Shown: one piece after another, positions 34,966-46,883 of the stretch
How the letters are laid out: each line of letters opens with the position of its first letter
Position numbering within the stretch: position 1 is the first letter of the stretch
NCBI RefSeq assembly: GCF_000213175.1
Contig: NW_009799101.1
Location: forward strand, 3,237,236-3,301,235
Direction of reading: 5' to 3'
DNA length: 64,000 nucleotides
Source: Neurospora tetrasperma FGSC 2508
Lineage: Eukaryota > Ascomycota > Sordariomycetes > Sordariales > Sordariaceae
The notes under the pieces: generated by a model
The model's input: the letters and a program-made list of their open reading frames with translations, nothing else
Database searches by the model: none
What the model was told of the DNA's origin: nothing
Position numbers and translations under genes: made by a program

Positions 34966-35676
34966 GGTTGGGTGTTGCTTTCTACGATTTGGCTTTATGG
35001 GTATCGTATGGTACTATCGTTAAGGAGAGTCGACGTCGATATTTCGATCGCGTCGCAAAGTGGGAATTCGATCGGCCTTTCGGCGCGTGGTGGGAGACGG
35101 GGAAGAGTGCAGTCTCGATTGTGTATCGTGGGGTAGAGACTGGGATGACGGGAGGTTGGATGTGTGTACAGTGGTCGAGAAAGAGATTGCCGCGGTCTCT
35201 CTTTGCTGCGACGGTGTTGATGTTTTCGGAGAGTGCCCCGTGGGTTCCTATTTGGATGAATGGAAGGAAGGGAATTCAAACTTGGAGGAGGAGGTGCGGC
35301 CACTCGAAGCTCCAGCGCAAGCAACTCGACCGCAAAACTCAAAGTGCAGTCAATCGATGGCCGTTCATGGTTCAGCAACTTTTTTTTCCCCAAGCGGTGG
35401 GGTCCGATAAAAAATATGAACCAACCACAGCCCGCCGATAAGACCCCAGCTTTGGCAGCCAGGGTCCAAAAAGTTTGGAAAATGTTCCTGAGCGGTTCCT
35501 CATCTCAGTGAAGAACAAACAATCGATACCCATCCATCTCCACTCCAGAACACCGCTCGCTCTCACTTCAGTCTGTCTTCAGCACGCATCGATCAACCGC
35601 CCACACTCAGTGTTTCAGGTTGACTTCACATCATATTACAACCCTCCAACTGCACAGACCATTACCAGCCACCACC
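34966..35676. promoter_or_regulatory. Divergent promoter region, utp10 / noc3
   Basis: The start codons of two ribosome-assembly genes are 711 bp apart. Near 35040-35080 there are repeated CGAT words. A poly-T run lies at about 35382-35389, and CTCATC, the core of the yeast PAC motif in reverse, occurs near 35500. None of these is proven to act here. Confidence 0.7.
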
Positions 35677-37707
35677 ATGTCTTCCCATCCTTCCAAGCGG
35701 AGGAAGCTGACCGAGGGCGGCCAGTCCTCGGACGGCGCAGCCACCAGCGACGTCAAAATTCAAAAGCAGTTCTTCAAGAGTGCACAGAGCTGGAACCTCG
35801 AAGAGGACTATGAGAACCGCCCCAGGAAAGGAAAGAAGAAGAAGGAGAAGAAGGCCGCCGATGCCACGAAACTGCCCATCAGAGTTGCCGAGGGAACCTG
35901 GGTGACGCAGGAAGAGGAAGACGCCGAGATTGCGAGCGATGCCGAGTGGTTGGAGAGTGAAGGGGAGGAGGCCCCTGAGGAGGAGGAGGCTCAGCCCGAG
36001 CCAGAAGCACCCAAGATCCCCGAGCGTGAACAGATCAGGAGAGCCCAGGAGGAAATGGCCAAGATCGCAACGCAACTCAATGAAGACCCAGAGGAGCATC
36101 CGGGTGCTTTCAAGGCGCTCGCCAAGATTGGAGAGTCGGACCTTCTCGCCATCAAGAAGCTCGCCATTGTTGTCCAGATGACCGTCTACAAGGATGTCAT
36201 TCCCGGCTACAGGATAAGACCGGCTTCGGAGGATGTTGCCAAAGAGAAGCTGTCCAAGGATGTCAAGCGGCTACGCGTCTATGAGCAGGCCATGGTCACC
36301 GGTTACTACCAATACATCAAGACCCTTGCTGCCCTCGCAGGTGGATCTATTCGCGACAAGTCCAAGCAGCCCATTTCCAGCATCGCCCTTACCTGCGCCT
36401 GCACCCTTTTGAACGCAGTACCGCACTTCAACTTCCGCGGTGAGCTTCTCAAGATTCTCATCAAGAAGCTGAGCTACAGAAATATTGATAAAGACTTTAT
36501 CAAATGCCGGACCGCTCTCGAGACCCTGTTTCACGAGGATGAGGATGGTCAACCCGCCATGGAGGCCACTTCAGTGCTCACAAAGATGATGAAGGCTCGC
36601 AACTACCAGGTTGACGAGAGCATCCTGAACCTGTTCCTCCACCTGCGTTTGCTTAGCGAGTTCTCCGGAAAAGCTTCCAGAGACACGGTGGAGAAGCAGG
36701 ATGATGGGTCGGTCAAGAAGCCGAGGCAAAAGAAGGAGTTCCGCACCAAGCGTGAGCGCAAGCTCCTCAAGGAGCAGAAGGAGGCTGAAAAGGTCATGGC
36801 CCACGCCGACGCAGCTGTGAGCTATGAGGAGCGAGAGCGGATGCAGTCCGAAACGCTCAAGATGGTTTTCGCCTCGTACTTCCGCATCCTCAAGATGCGT
36901 ATTCCCAACCTCATGGGTGCCTGTCTTGAAGGTCTCGCCAGATACTCCCACCTGATTAACCAGGACTTTTTTGGTGATCTCCTTGAGGCCCTAAAAGACC
37001 TGATCCGCTACAGTGAAAAGGACGCTAACAAGGAGGACGAGTCGGACGACGAGAACAAGGAAGAGGAAGAGGATGAAGACGACGAGCACGAATTCGTTCG
37101 TGACACCAGCCGCGAAGCCCTCCTCTGCACCGTCACCGCCTTTGCTCTTCTCGAGGGCCAAGACGCCCATAACGCCCGCTCGGATCTTCACCTCGATCTC
37201 TCCTTCTTCATCACCCACCTCTTCCAGTCGCTCCTCTCCCTCTCCGTTAACCCGGATCTCGAACTCGGCGCCCAGTCGCTCCAGCTCCAAAACAGCGTGC
37301 GCCGCAACAACCGCATCAATCTGCAGACCACCACCGTCCTGCTCGTCAAGTGTCTCAGCGGCATCCTCCTGCCGCCCTGGAACATCCGCTCCGTGGCGCC
37401 GCTCCGTCTGGCCGCCTTCACGAAGCAGCTCATGTCTGGATCGCTCCAGGTGCCGGAGAAGTCAGCCCAGGCGCTTCTCGGCTTGCTCGCCGACGTGCTC
37501 CACACGCACGGCAGGAAGATTAGCTCGCTCTGGAATACGGAGGAGAGGAAGGGCGACGGCACATATAAGCCACTTGCGGCGACGGTGGAGGGTAGCAACC
37601 CATTCGCGTCGACGGTGTGGGAGGGCGAGCTGTTGAGGAGACATTATTGCCCCAAGGTGAGGGAGAGCGTGAAGGAACTGGAGAAGAGCATCAAAAGTAT
37701 CAAATAG
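35677..37707 (+). CDS. noc3: Nucleolar complex protein Noc3, single exon
   Basis: The product is 676 residues (yeast Noc3 663). The start is the ATG of MSSHPSKRRKLTEGG, whose KRRK is a likely nuclear signal. Order of parts: basic N terminus with a KGKKKKEKK patch; acidic Glu-rich stretch; Noc3 core LAIKKLAIVVQMTVYKDVIPGYRIR (about 165-190); helical repeats; acidic insert of Glu/Asp near 450; CBF/Mak21-like C-terminal part (RRNNRINLQTTTVLLVKCLSGILLPPWNIR). Noc3 pairs with Noc2 on pre-60S particles for intranuclear maturation and export; in yeast it also binds replication origins. The family assignment is firm; the replication role is not inferred here. Confidence 0.96.
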   Translation: MSSHPSKRRKLTEGGQSSDGAATSDVKIQKQFFKSAQSWNLEEDYENRPRKGKKKKEKKAADATKLPIRVAEGTWVTQEEEDAEIASDAEWLESEGEEAPEEEEAQPEPEAPKIPEREQIRRAQEEMAKIATQLNEDPEEHPGAFKALAKIGESDLLAIKKLAIVVQMTVYKDVIPGYRIRPASEDVAKEKLSKDVKRLRVYEQAMVTGYYQYIKTLAALAGGSIRDKSKQPISSIALTCACTLLNAVPHFNFRGELLKILIKKLSYRNIDKDFIKCRTALETLFHEDEDGQPAMEATSVLTKMMKARNYQVDESILNLFLHLRLLSEFSGKASRDTVEKQDDGSVKKPRQKKEFRTKRERKLLKEQKEAEKVMAHADAAVSYEERERMQSETLKMVFASYFRILKMRIPNLMGACLEGLARYSHLINQDFFGDLLEALKDLIRYSEKDANKEDESDDENKEEEEDEDDEHEFVRDTSREALLCTVTAFALLEGQDAHNARSDLHLDLSFFITHLFQSLLSLSVNPDLELGAQSLQLQNSVRRNNRINLQTTTVLLVKCLSGILLPPWNIRSVAPLRLAAFTKQLMSGSLQVPEKSAQALLGLLADVLHTHGRKISSLWNTEERKGDGTYKPLAATVEGSNPFASTVWEGELLRRHYCPKVRESVKELEKSIKSIK

Positions 37708-40700
37708 CGGGTGAAAGGGTGATGTTGAAAGGGATTGTCTTGTTATGTCTACGAGACTTTAGGTGTAGGTTGTTGGAGAGTATACACGTTAGCTTTGGCA
37801 TAGAATTATTATTCTTGAAACGATTCTGGATATCTACGAGTTTATGGCTGTGAAAGTGATTTCAATGGCGGCTAGCAGACACAAAGCCACCATCATACCA
37901 ACGGGTACTTTGTCGACCAAACCCATCATGATCACAGTGGAATGTGGTATTACTTCAGTTTCTTTGAAGATCTAAAAGCAGGTGGTCCCATTTGTGATGT
38001 GATAACACTTGGAGAATGAGCCTCCTCCACTGCACCTTCCCAAGACATTTCCAACTTTCAGTTGGCCATCAAGGGGGTTTTACTTGTCGACCTCTTTTTG
38101 TGGCAACGGCACTTGACATTTGTACAGTAGCTTACTTATGACAAAGTGAGTTCTTTCAGCCCGACGAGCCTACCGTTAGTAGTGTATATGGCAGTCGTCC
38201 CCCCGCCGTCACTACTGCGAATTCTGTATCTCTTCTTGACAGCTGTTTTCCCTCCTCAACCTCCATTCACCCGATCATCCTCACTTTTGGATCCTTTTTC
38301 TTTTCTTTTCATTCTTCTATTTTATTTTCTACTCTAGCTCTGTCTCACCGAGTCGGGTCAGACTTGCCGAACCATGGCGGCTGAACATTAAACCGAGGCA
38401 TGTCCGTAGCTTCCCCTCAGCCTCATGCGAGTTTAATTGGTGAGGTGAAAAATCTTTTGCTGTCTGATGACGATCGTCATATCGATTCATGGAGTGTCTT
38501 TCTCATTTCCCTTGTTGGTGTAAGCGTGCGGCTCTAATGTTCCACAACAGCCTTATTTGTGAAACAGTGTTAGGCAATATTCAGCTTGGTTACACAATGC
38601 GTCCGTCGGTAGCCCGTTGGTAGCGAGGGAATGTCTTGGACTTTGACAACAGTGAGCACCATACCTAGATGCTAAGCGGCTCGCCAATGGTGTCGTTCTA
38701 CTAAACCTCTCGACCAGAACTTACTAGTCGACTCTAACCGCCAAGAAGACGATGTGTATTGAGGCTCCGATATCTCGTACTCAGACCAACCTCGAGATGC
38801 CCAAGATGACATGTCATTGCCTGGATGACGGCAGGCTGGGATACTCAATATTACCATCAAGGCCGCCAACACATATACCTTGCGTAACCTTGGCCGTCAT
38901 CCCCGGAGAACTCAACCTTCACACCTGAAGGGCATGTAGTCTTCATCCCGATAACGACAATGGGCATGAACCCGCAAATCCTCCAAATTCCCCTTTGCTT
39001 CGAACGGCGGACATGCATACCCTCCTTGCTCTTGCTGGACGTGCATCACAAACCTACAGCGCCTCGAAGTAACTACGTAGGGCTATGCGGTCAAGCCGAA
39101 TCCGAAATCCGTCCGTCCTTTCGCCTTACAGCAGCTGGTTCACCGTGTGCTCTGCACGTCCAAGTCCAGACAACAGTGCGCTTTTCGGTAACCGTCGCAT
39201 CAAAAGATTTGCGGTTGAATTGACCCAACAAGAGAACCTGGAAACGTGGGAGAAAGAGTATCACAAGCGTGGTTTTCTGGATGGAATCTCCACCGGCGCA
39301 AGATTGGTCTCCACTACCAGGGGACAAGGGCACTAACAGACACGTGCAAATTACCGGAAATTGGCCCATGTGAAGGCTATCACCAGGCTCAAAAGTCATC
39401 AAGCTAACCTGTTAACGGTCGCTAACAAGGCCGCCCAAGGTTGGCTACATCCGCTAGTCTTAAGCGTCACTAACCCATGGGAAATCGTGCATTTTCCCAT
39501 CGCCGGGACAATTGGAAAACGGCCTCCCGTCCCGACGTTCCATAGGTTGCTTCCTCCCCATGCCCAGGGCATGTCTTTCCATTGATCATTAACACAGACC
39601 ATAGAGGTATAGCTCCCAAGGCTCTGGCGCAATTTTGTTACGTTACACTCTCTGGTAAAATCAGAGGGACAGGAACACCGATCCAAAATTATTTTACCAA
39701 CGATTCCAGGAACAGGGCCTTTCTTCGTCTGAACTGGTCCTTCCTTCTGTACCTTTTCATCCCCTTATCGGTTCAGGGAGGGGACTAGAGCGTCCTAATT
39801 CGCCTACCCAGATGGCCTGTCGAATCTCGATCTCGACCATTTAACTCCCTGATGCCGCTGATGGGATCCAGGCGCCAGCAGAGTGTAGTATCAAAATCGC
39901 AGAAATTATGGTAGATCCGGCTCTGGCAGCTCCACCTTGGCATCCAACTTCCAGGCTTGTTTTCCACAGGAAGAAGCTTCTTCCGTCCCAACAGTCGAAG
40001 GAAGGTAGCATGGATGGAAGCCAACACTGGGCCAGTGATCGTCAGTCGTCGGTTTCGGATTCGCTCTCCCACTTTCCTTTCTTCTTCCATTTCGTCCGTT
40101 GCTCGTGTCCGTTGACCATCTCGTCAGCATCTTCACCAAGGGGAAAGTCCACTTCGACTCAGCCGAACCGAGAACGTTTCTCGTCGTCAAGATACATCTG
40201 GAACAGAATCACGTTCAGTTGCACAGTTTGCAGATTGTGTAATACATCAGCCTCGTCCCAACGGCTTACGTTTCCGCAGCACTACCTAGGTGCACCCGGT
40301 TCATGTCCACTGGATCCTTGCTTTGCCTTCTGCGTACACGAGGCTACGCATCATGCCTTTGCCGCCGCCGAAGACGCCCAGGATCGGTCTAATCTACATA
40401 CACAGCCTTCATCGGGGCCTGTCTCCCGTTTCTCGTGCAGCCTTCTCGACGTCGATGCGCCACGAGTCCGAACCAGGCCTTGTGTGGCAGGAAAAGCTCC
40501 ATCATATCTTCTTTTCTTAAACGCCAAACCTTCTCCAGATATGGACAAGCCAAGCTCTTAACCTTCACATTAACTACTTGGAGGTACTTCCTTTTGGCGA
40601 CTCTTATGATTGATTTCCTCATTGCCTTTATTTTTGCCCCAAGGCCGTTCACATCATTCATCCATTTTTCAGTCTGTCCCAGCCCCTGTCGATGGATCCC

Positions 40701-40920
40701 ATACGCGTAGGGGGCCGGAACTTCGTGGAGCCTTTCTCTTCTCCAATACCCCTCCCGCCTATCCTCTTGCCTCCAAGAATGACCCCCGTTCTAGCCTGTT
40801 GACTGTGCCCGGCTTTGCCTCATCTCTACATCTACCTCTATCTCCGGTAGATTTTTCGTTTTCACTATCATACTTCTGTCATCCCATCATTTTCGCCCAC
40901 ATGGGACAAAAAGTGTCCAT
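37708..40920. other. 3.2-kb intergenic region
   Basis: It follows the 3' end of noc3. No frame has gene-like features. The 217-codon frame starting with ATG at 39908 is compositionally unremarkable and lacks a domain. It probably holds distal promoter DNA of the aspartic protease gene. Confidence 0.55.
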
Positions 40921-41498
40921 GTGGCTTCCCTTCTCATCTGATATAGTTGTCACAGCTTTCTTTTTGTTTACTTGCTAGGCCTTTACCTTCTCTTCTTTTT
41001 CTTATACTAATTCGGTCACGCAACGCAGGGACGAGGTGTTGGTTGTCACTTAGACAGTACGATCTTTGGAACTGTCTTGTGTACCCTACGTGCCACTTAC
41101 ACTCTTAACTTGACCAAGGTCTGCCTGGGTTTCTTGTGGTTTGGTTCCTATTGGACGTAACCAAATCCTTGGCCTACGTTGAAGAGCTCACTCAGTCTTG
41201 CATCACGATTATCCGAGTGTTGTCAGATACATTCGCATTCTTCTTTTATTTTTTTTTATTTGCACTGCCTACCCGATCACGCAGCTGATTTCTGAACATT
41301 TGCTTGCCAGCTTCCTTCTTTCGTTCGTCACAAATCCTTTTTGGTTTACTGTATTGTATTATCATCTACATATATAGAGGGTATAGTATCAGAGGGCTTT
41401 GTTGGATTCTTGAGATCGTCGATACTGTTCTTCTAAACAAACAGATCAGAAGAGAAAAGAAAAGAAAAGAAAAGAAGAAAAAAAAACAGAAAAAAAGG
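40921..41498 (+). promoter_or_regulatory. ATG-free promoter/leader of the aspartic protease gene
   Basis: No plus-strand ATG occurs from 40922 to 41498. The distal part is T/C-rich, and the last ~50 bases before the start are almost pure purine (AAAAG units), a common type of fungal leader. Confidence 0.55.
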
Positions 41499-43036
41499 AT
41501 GAGGAGAACGACGATATGGGAATGGATCTTGACGGCATCCCTTCTTTCAACAACGGAAGCCTTCGCCATTCGACAAACGCAAGATGCAGGTGCCCCAAAG
41601 ATGGTCAGTCTGCAGACGGAACGATTGTCAGTCCCAAAACCCGCTGCCCGAGACAGTCTACAAAGAAGAGGAATGAATGAAGTCGCATTAGACAACGTCG
41701 TATGATTTACCCTTCTAATACTTTGCTTGAATACTTGGCTAATACTACGGTTCAGATAGGTGGATACTATGTCAATGTGACCATTGGTACGCCCGGAAGG
41801 AATCTTTCACTACACCTCGACACAGGCTCAAGTGATACTTGGGTGAATTCTCCCAGTTCGATTCTTTGTCAAAATGAAGACAAACCGTGCGAATACTCCG
41901 GCACCTACCTAGCTAATGACTCGTCTACTTATGAGTACATCAGCAATCATTTCGACATCAAGTATGTGGATGGGTCTGGCGCCAGAGGGGACTATGCCTC
42001 CGATACCTTCACAATCGGCAACACCAAACTGAACCGGCTGCAATTTGGCATTGGCTACTCTTCAACTAACGCGCAGGGACTGCTCGGTATAGGGTACGCC
42101 CTGAGCGAAGTGCAAACCCGTGCCGGGTTGCCAGCCTATAACAACCTTCCGGCGCAAATGGTCGCCGACGGCTTGATCAACTCCAACGCCTACTCCATCT
42201 GGCTCAATGACCTCGATGCCCCCACGGGTACCATCCTCTTCGGCGGCGTCGACGCCGCCAAGTACGAGGGCGACCTGCTCACCCTACCCGTTCAAACCCC
42301 CGAAAAGGGCACGTACAAGAACTTCATGGTCACCATGACCGGCATGTCTCTATCTCAGTCCCAGTCCTCCTCCAGCGACAAGGGCAACGGTGATAACACC
42401 ACCCAGATCTCCAAAGACAACCTCGCCCTCGCCGTTCTATTGGACACCGGCTCAACCCTCAGTTATCTCCCCAGTGAGCTCATCAAACCGCTCTACGACG
42501 CGATTGGTATCGAATACATAACAGACCCCGACGGCAAAGTAGATGGCTACGCGCCCTGCCATCTCATGTCCTCATCGCAATCTGTCATGTTCTCCTTCTC
42601 CTCCCCGCTTCAGATCGCCGTGCCCATGAACGAGCTCATCATCAACCGGACCTTCCACGGAAAACTCCCACGCATGCCGGACGGCGTCACAGACGCCTGC
42701 ATCTTTGGCATCCAAGAACGTAATGGCACGGGAGCAAACACCTTGGGCGACACGTTCTTGCGCAGCGCGTATGTTGTGTTTGATTTGGACAACAACGAGA
42801 TCTCGATGGCGCAGACGAGGTTTAATGCCACGGCGACGGACCTGAAGGAGATTAAGAAGGGCAAAGGGGGGGTGCCGGGCGCGAAGGCTGTGGAAAATCC
42901 TGTGGAGGCCACGAGCGGGCTTACTGGTTCTGAAGGGGGGATATATGTGAATGGGGCGGCGGGTGAGTTGAATGTGGGTATGGGAATGGCTTGGGGGTTG
43001 TTGGTGAGTGGTGCGATGGTGTTTGTGGGGTTGTGA
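41499..43036 (+). CDS. Secreted, probably GPI-anchored yapsin-like aspartic protease, 2 exons
   Basis: Exons are 41499-41699 and 41756-43036. The 56-nt intron has a GTATGA donor and CAG acceptor and joins LDNV to IGGYYVNVTIGTP in frame. The product is 493 residues. A signal peptide is clear (WILTASLLSTTEAFA). A prosegment ends near LQRRG, a Kex2-like site. The two catalytic motifs are DTGSSDTW (D89) and DTGSTLSYL (D297), with an S/Q/D-rich loop between lobes near 265-285. The hydrophobic end GMAWGLLVSGAMVFVGL after a small-residue stretch fits a GPI signal. Yapsins cleave surface and secreted proteins and affect wall integrity. It is convergent with the CFEM-like surface gene. Confidence 0.94.
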
Positions 43037-44231
43037 GGTGGTGATGGATGGACAAAAGGAAGAAGAAAAAACAAGGAAAAAGTAGGGAAGGAAGGGAAAA
43101 GCGAATTGGCTGAAAAGTTTTCAAAAGATCAAGTTCTTTATTTTTTGCGTAATTCTTACGATTACGTAGGAACAGCCTTTGGGCTTTGACCGCTTTATAT
43201 TATATATTCGAATGTTTACTTCCAGTGCATTTTGTCCGTCGTGGTATGAGAGGGACTGCTCGTTGAATATAACTTGAAGTCCATGTCCTCTCTGTTCGAC
43301 CTGATCCAGATGGATGTATGATTGGAGAGATTTTCTAGGAAAACACATTGTACGTTCACAGCACCTTGAGGATAACAATCATGATGGTATCGAAACAGTA
43401 GACGTAAAAGTATACTGACTGGCCGACCCGTATATATTGTAATCCATTTGCACAACATGATGGTTATTTCTTGTTCCCTTGACACTAGAGTAGGCAAGCG
43501 AGCTGATGGTACTTGCTCTGATCATTCCAAATTACATTTCCTCTACCTTGCCATCCCACATAACATAACCAGAATCAAACCAACCCGTACCATAACACGT
43601 CCCGTGTACCTTTCCAATCCACATCATCAGTTCCGTTTGGCCTAGTTCCAAACACGACGTCCAGATACGTAGTGTCCTCCAAACTATTCGTGTACACACC
43701 AGACGTACCCTCCAACCTCTTGTACAAATACCATCATCGTCAGGATCTTGCTGGCTGGCTCGCCGGACCGGAGAAGTTGTTGTATGTCTCCCTATGTTGT
43801 ACCAGAGTAGTTAACATCATGGCCAGCTTCTTGATAGCGATGGTATGTATATATACTCTTTTATATACTCTTTATTTGAGAGTCTGAGATTGTTTTTTGG
43901 TCTCTGGTCGTTTGTTTTGCCTTCCTTTCAATTTATCTACGTTTCCATCTCTCCTTGTTTCGAAGTGGCAATCTGGAACTGTGACAAGGTTTCTTCATGA
44001 GGTGTGTGTATTTCCTCCTATGTTGGGGATTTGAAGCTAATAAAGGAAAAAAAGGGGGGAAATGGTAAGGTTAGGTTGTCACCTCATCAAGTTCTACTGC
44101 GGTCGTGGTTCTTCGTCGTCTGTGTTGTTTTGATCGTTCGTTGACGGGCAGTCTTCTTTTCTTTGAGTACGAGAGAGTCTTGAACAGGACGACGACGACG
44201 ACGATGGATTTGGAGACCACGACAGGCCAAT
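43037..44231. other. Convergent 3' region
   Basis: AT-richer than the flanking genes, with several short AT runs. No convincing gene lies between the protease stop and the end of the CFEM-like gene. Confidence 0.6.
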
Positions 44232-45192
44232 TTAATAATGCAACGGATCTTCTTCGTGCCAGCATGGGCGCCAGCTGTTAACGTGGGTTAGTTCCACGTT
44301 CACGATATCATGACTGCTAGAAAGAAAGAAAAAATAAAGAGGAAGAGAGAGAGAGAAAGGGTAAAGAAAAAGAGAAGAGGAAGAAGAAAAGAATCTGTAA
44401 GAGAGGAAGAAAAAAAAGGGGGGGAGAGAGAGAGAAAAGAACAACTCACTAAGGCTCCGGCGTCCCATCATCACAAGCCTGCCAACAACACTCATCACTC
44501 GCCGCCTCAATCACCGCCCTCACCTCGGGCCGGCACGTGCACTCCAGATCCAGCGGATCTTCGCAATCTGTGTTCAGCTCCACGGCCTTTTTCATGCAAG
44601 GTTGCGCACAAGCCGCAAACACTCCCGGGATCTCATTCTCTGTGCCCATGGGAAACGGGCGGACGTCGTCTAGACGTACCGTCTGGATCGGTTGGCCGTA
44701 AACGTTGACGTTCTTGGAGATCCGAGATTCAGCGACGTCGTCGCCGAAATGCGGAAAGCCGTCCTCGTCGAGGCGGTCTTCGGGGTTTTGGCGGCGGTGG
44801 AGGAGGGCCCGTGGGGAGCGGGGCAAGCGGGTGATGAGGGCTTTGAGTGCCGAGGTGGAAGTGGAAGTCGTCGTCGACGATGCAGCGATAGTAGGGGAGG
44901 CAAGGACATGGCTGTGCTGGACGTGGGCGAAATTAATGGGATCAGCGATTTCGTTACCGGCGGCGATGTGGGCGATGCGGTCGAATTCGTCGAATTCGGG
45001 TCCTTCAGAGGGCTTGATGTCATCCTGGGTGTTGTTGGGAGTAGTGACACATTCAAAGAGGAAGGGAAAAAATAAGGAGACTAGAGAGGTAGTCAACAAA
45101 ACTGAGAATAAGAAACCCCAGAGGATGAAACAAGGGGAGACTCGGGGAAGGCGGGGGAAGAAGCGGATCTCGACGGGGCGTATGAAGGGCAT
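44232..45192 (-). CDS. CFEM-like eight-cysteine surface protein, probably 2 exons
   Basis: The first exon (44450-45192) starts with MPFIRPVEIRFFPRLPRV. A hydrophobic segment at about 21-46 would be a signal anchor. A Ser/Thr-rich stretch and a possible Kex2 site (HRR, 132-134) follow. The C-terminal part has eight cysteines: 195, 199, 210, 218, 220, 235, 236, 240. The C-x3-C and C-x-C spacings fit CFEM domains of fungal wall and haem-binding proteins, but the adjacent C6-C7 pair is unusual. Read straight through, the frame stops at TAG 44449-44451 (247 residues). A GTGAGT donor splits that stop; with a 175-nt intron ending ACTAAC...ACAG, a 43-nt second exon (44232-44274) replaces it by YWRPCWHEEDPLHY, 261 residues. 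Confidence 0.68.
44319..44440. repeat. Purine-rich GA/GAAA tract
   Basis: About 120 bases are nearly all A and G on the plus strand. On the minus strand this is the pyrimidine-rich interior of the proposed last intron of the CFEM-like gene. Confidence 0.8.
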
Positions 45193-46883
45193 TTTTGCCG
45201 TGGCGATAACGGTGCGGTTGGTGATGCCGGTATTGATGGTTATTGCTGGAGCAGGTTGAGAAACTTTTAGGTAATGAGGGAGTCAGTTAAGGTTCAGCTC
45301 TTTGTTGATTGGACACACATATACTTACACGATGGAATTCCAAATTGTTCTGGTCCTGGTTTTATTTGTTTTTGCAAAGGGGAAGGTAAGAGAGGAAGAC
45401 AAAAGGTTACAACACTCCTTAAGTAGAAAAATATACTTACAAGGAGAAACTTGAAAGCTATGCGTTGGTCGAATATTAGATAGATGCAGATGCGGGCTTG
45501 CGGAGGAAAGAATATTCAAGCGGACATATGTACACATCCCCATTCAAGCGAAGGTCGGTGTGCATGATCCGAAGAATAATTTTCTGCAGCATGAGCTGCA
45601 TATGCAAATGGTATACCAGGAATTTGAGCGCAGCATCGGGCGCGGTTGTTAAGCTGTATTTGAGTGTCCGGCATTGGTTTGACGGACATATATGCTCGTG
45701 CCCCCCGATATTCTTTATCTTTATGCTCTTCCTTGATTGGATGTATTCCGACGTAAAACCATCGTCAACATTGGAAAATCGTCAAGAATATCAATTTGTC
45801 GTGTAAATTGGGACAACAATGAACATATCATCTGAAGATGTCAGTTCGAGTGTTGATATTCGTCGGTTGGATATGGTAGACACGGTTGAGACCTCGACAA
45901 TGAACCGACGCACAACAGAGGGCTCTTATGCGAACCTGGATTACCGATACATCCTCAACCGAGTACTAACCCTCAACATATACATCACTAACAGCTTCCA
46001 GAGAACTAGTTACCACTTTGTAACCATTTATAGTACTGTTGCTCAACCCCCGTCGTACCGTCTTCCGTCACGTACCTTTCACATGCGTACTTCACTGCAG
46101 CTCTTTATCCCATCTTCCACCCGCCCATGCCCGTCCAACTTAGCACAAAAGAAACACCAGCACAGCACACACGTTTCGGCCCGTCCCGCCGGTGTACCGT
46201 GTCCATTGTCTGATGGGTGATGCTCTCCATACCCTCAACCTATTGTATAGCCTCCAGAAATTTTGCTTTCTCTTCGACGTATTGTTCGAGAAGCGACAAG
46301 CTATCCATGAACTCAGCTCTCTGCAGCGCGGCCCGAAGGTGAGCTCGCTTATTTCTACCAAGCCTCTATCACGACAGGTATCGAGTTCGTCCTTTCATAA
46401 AATACATCACGCCTAAATAAGCGGTCAAGCATGCGGACAACAAATGTTCGTTCATATTCATGTTTCCAAGTGTCATGTTTCTCATGACTAAGAGGCATGA
46501 CACAAAGGGAAATAAAAACAAAAAGTGAAAAGTCTCAATCGAGACAAAGGTTGGAATAATAAAATGACAACAAAATGCAAGGTCTTTGTTGAGGTTTTTC
46601 TACTGAACCTGCAAAGGACCCCTTCCCACTTTGATCATGGATAGCCATCCGACCAGAGAAACAAGAAGTAATAAATGAGAAAATCTAGTCTTACGCCTTT
46701 ATTGACACAAGGTAGATTCATAAGCCGTGATGTTGACAGACCTAATCCCCCAAGCCCATCCGGATATATAACAAAAACAGACCAAAGCCAAACATGAAAC
46801 GCTCCGTCATGACCACCGGTGGTTTTGATTGTACAAACAACACACATACATAGTCAGTTCTTGCCCAGAAAACTGCTCAAATC
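45193..46883. other. Intergenic between CFEM-like gene and pp-1
   Basis: The left part is the promoter of the CFEM-like gene and the right part the 3' region of pp-1. Short open frames show no support. Confidence 0.6.

Noticed and set aside
39908-40561. 217-codon plus-strand frame upstream of the aspartic protease
   Set aside because: Ser/Pro/Cys composition expected from C/T-rich DNA, no domain, and it sits in a probable promoter.
44705-45259. 184-codon plus-strand frame over the CFEM-like gene
   Set aside because: The minus-strand product has an ordered eight-cysteine pattern and a signal anchor, while this frame has neither.
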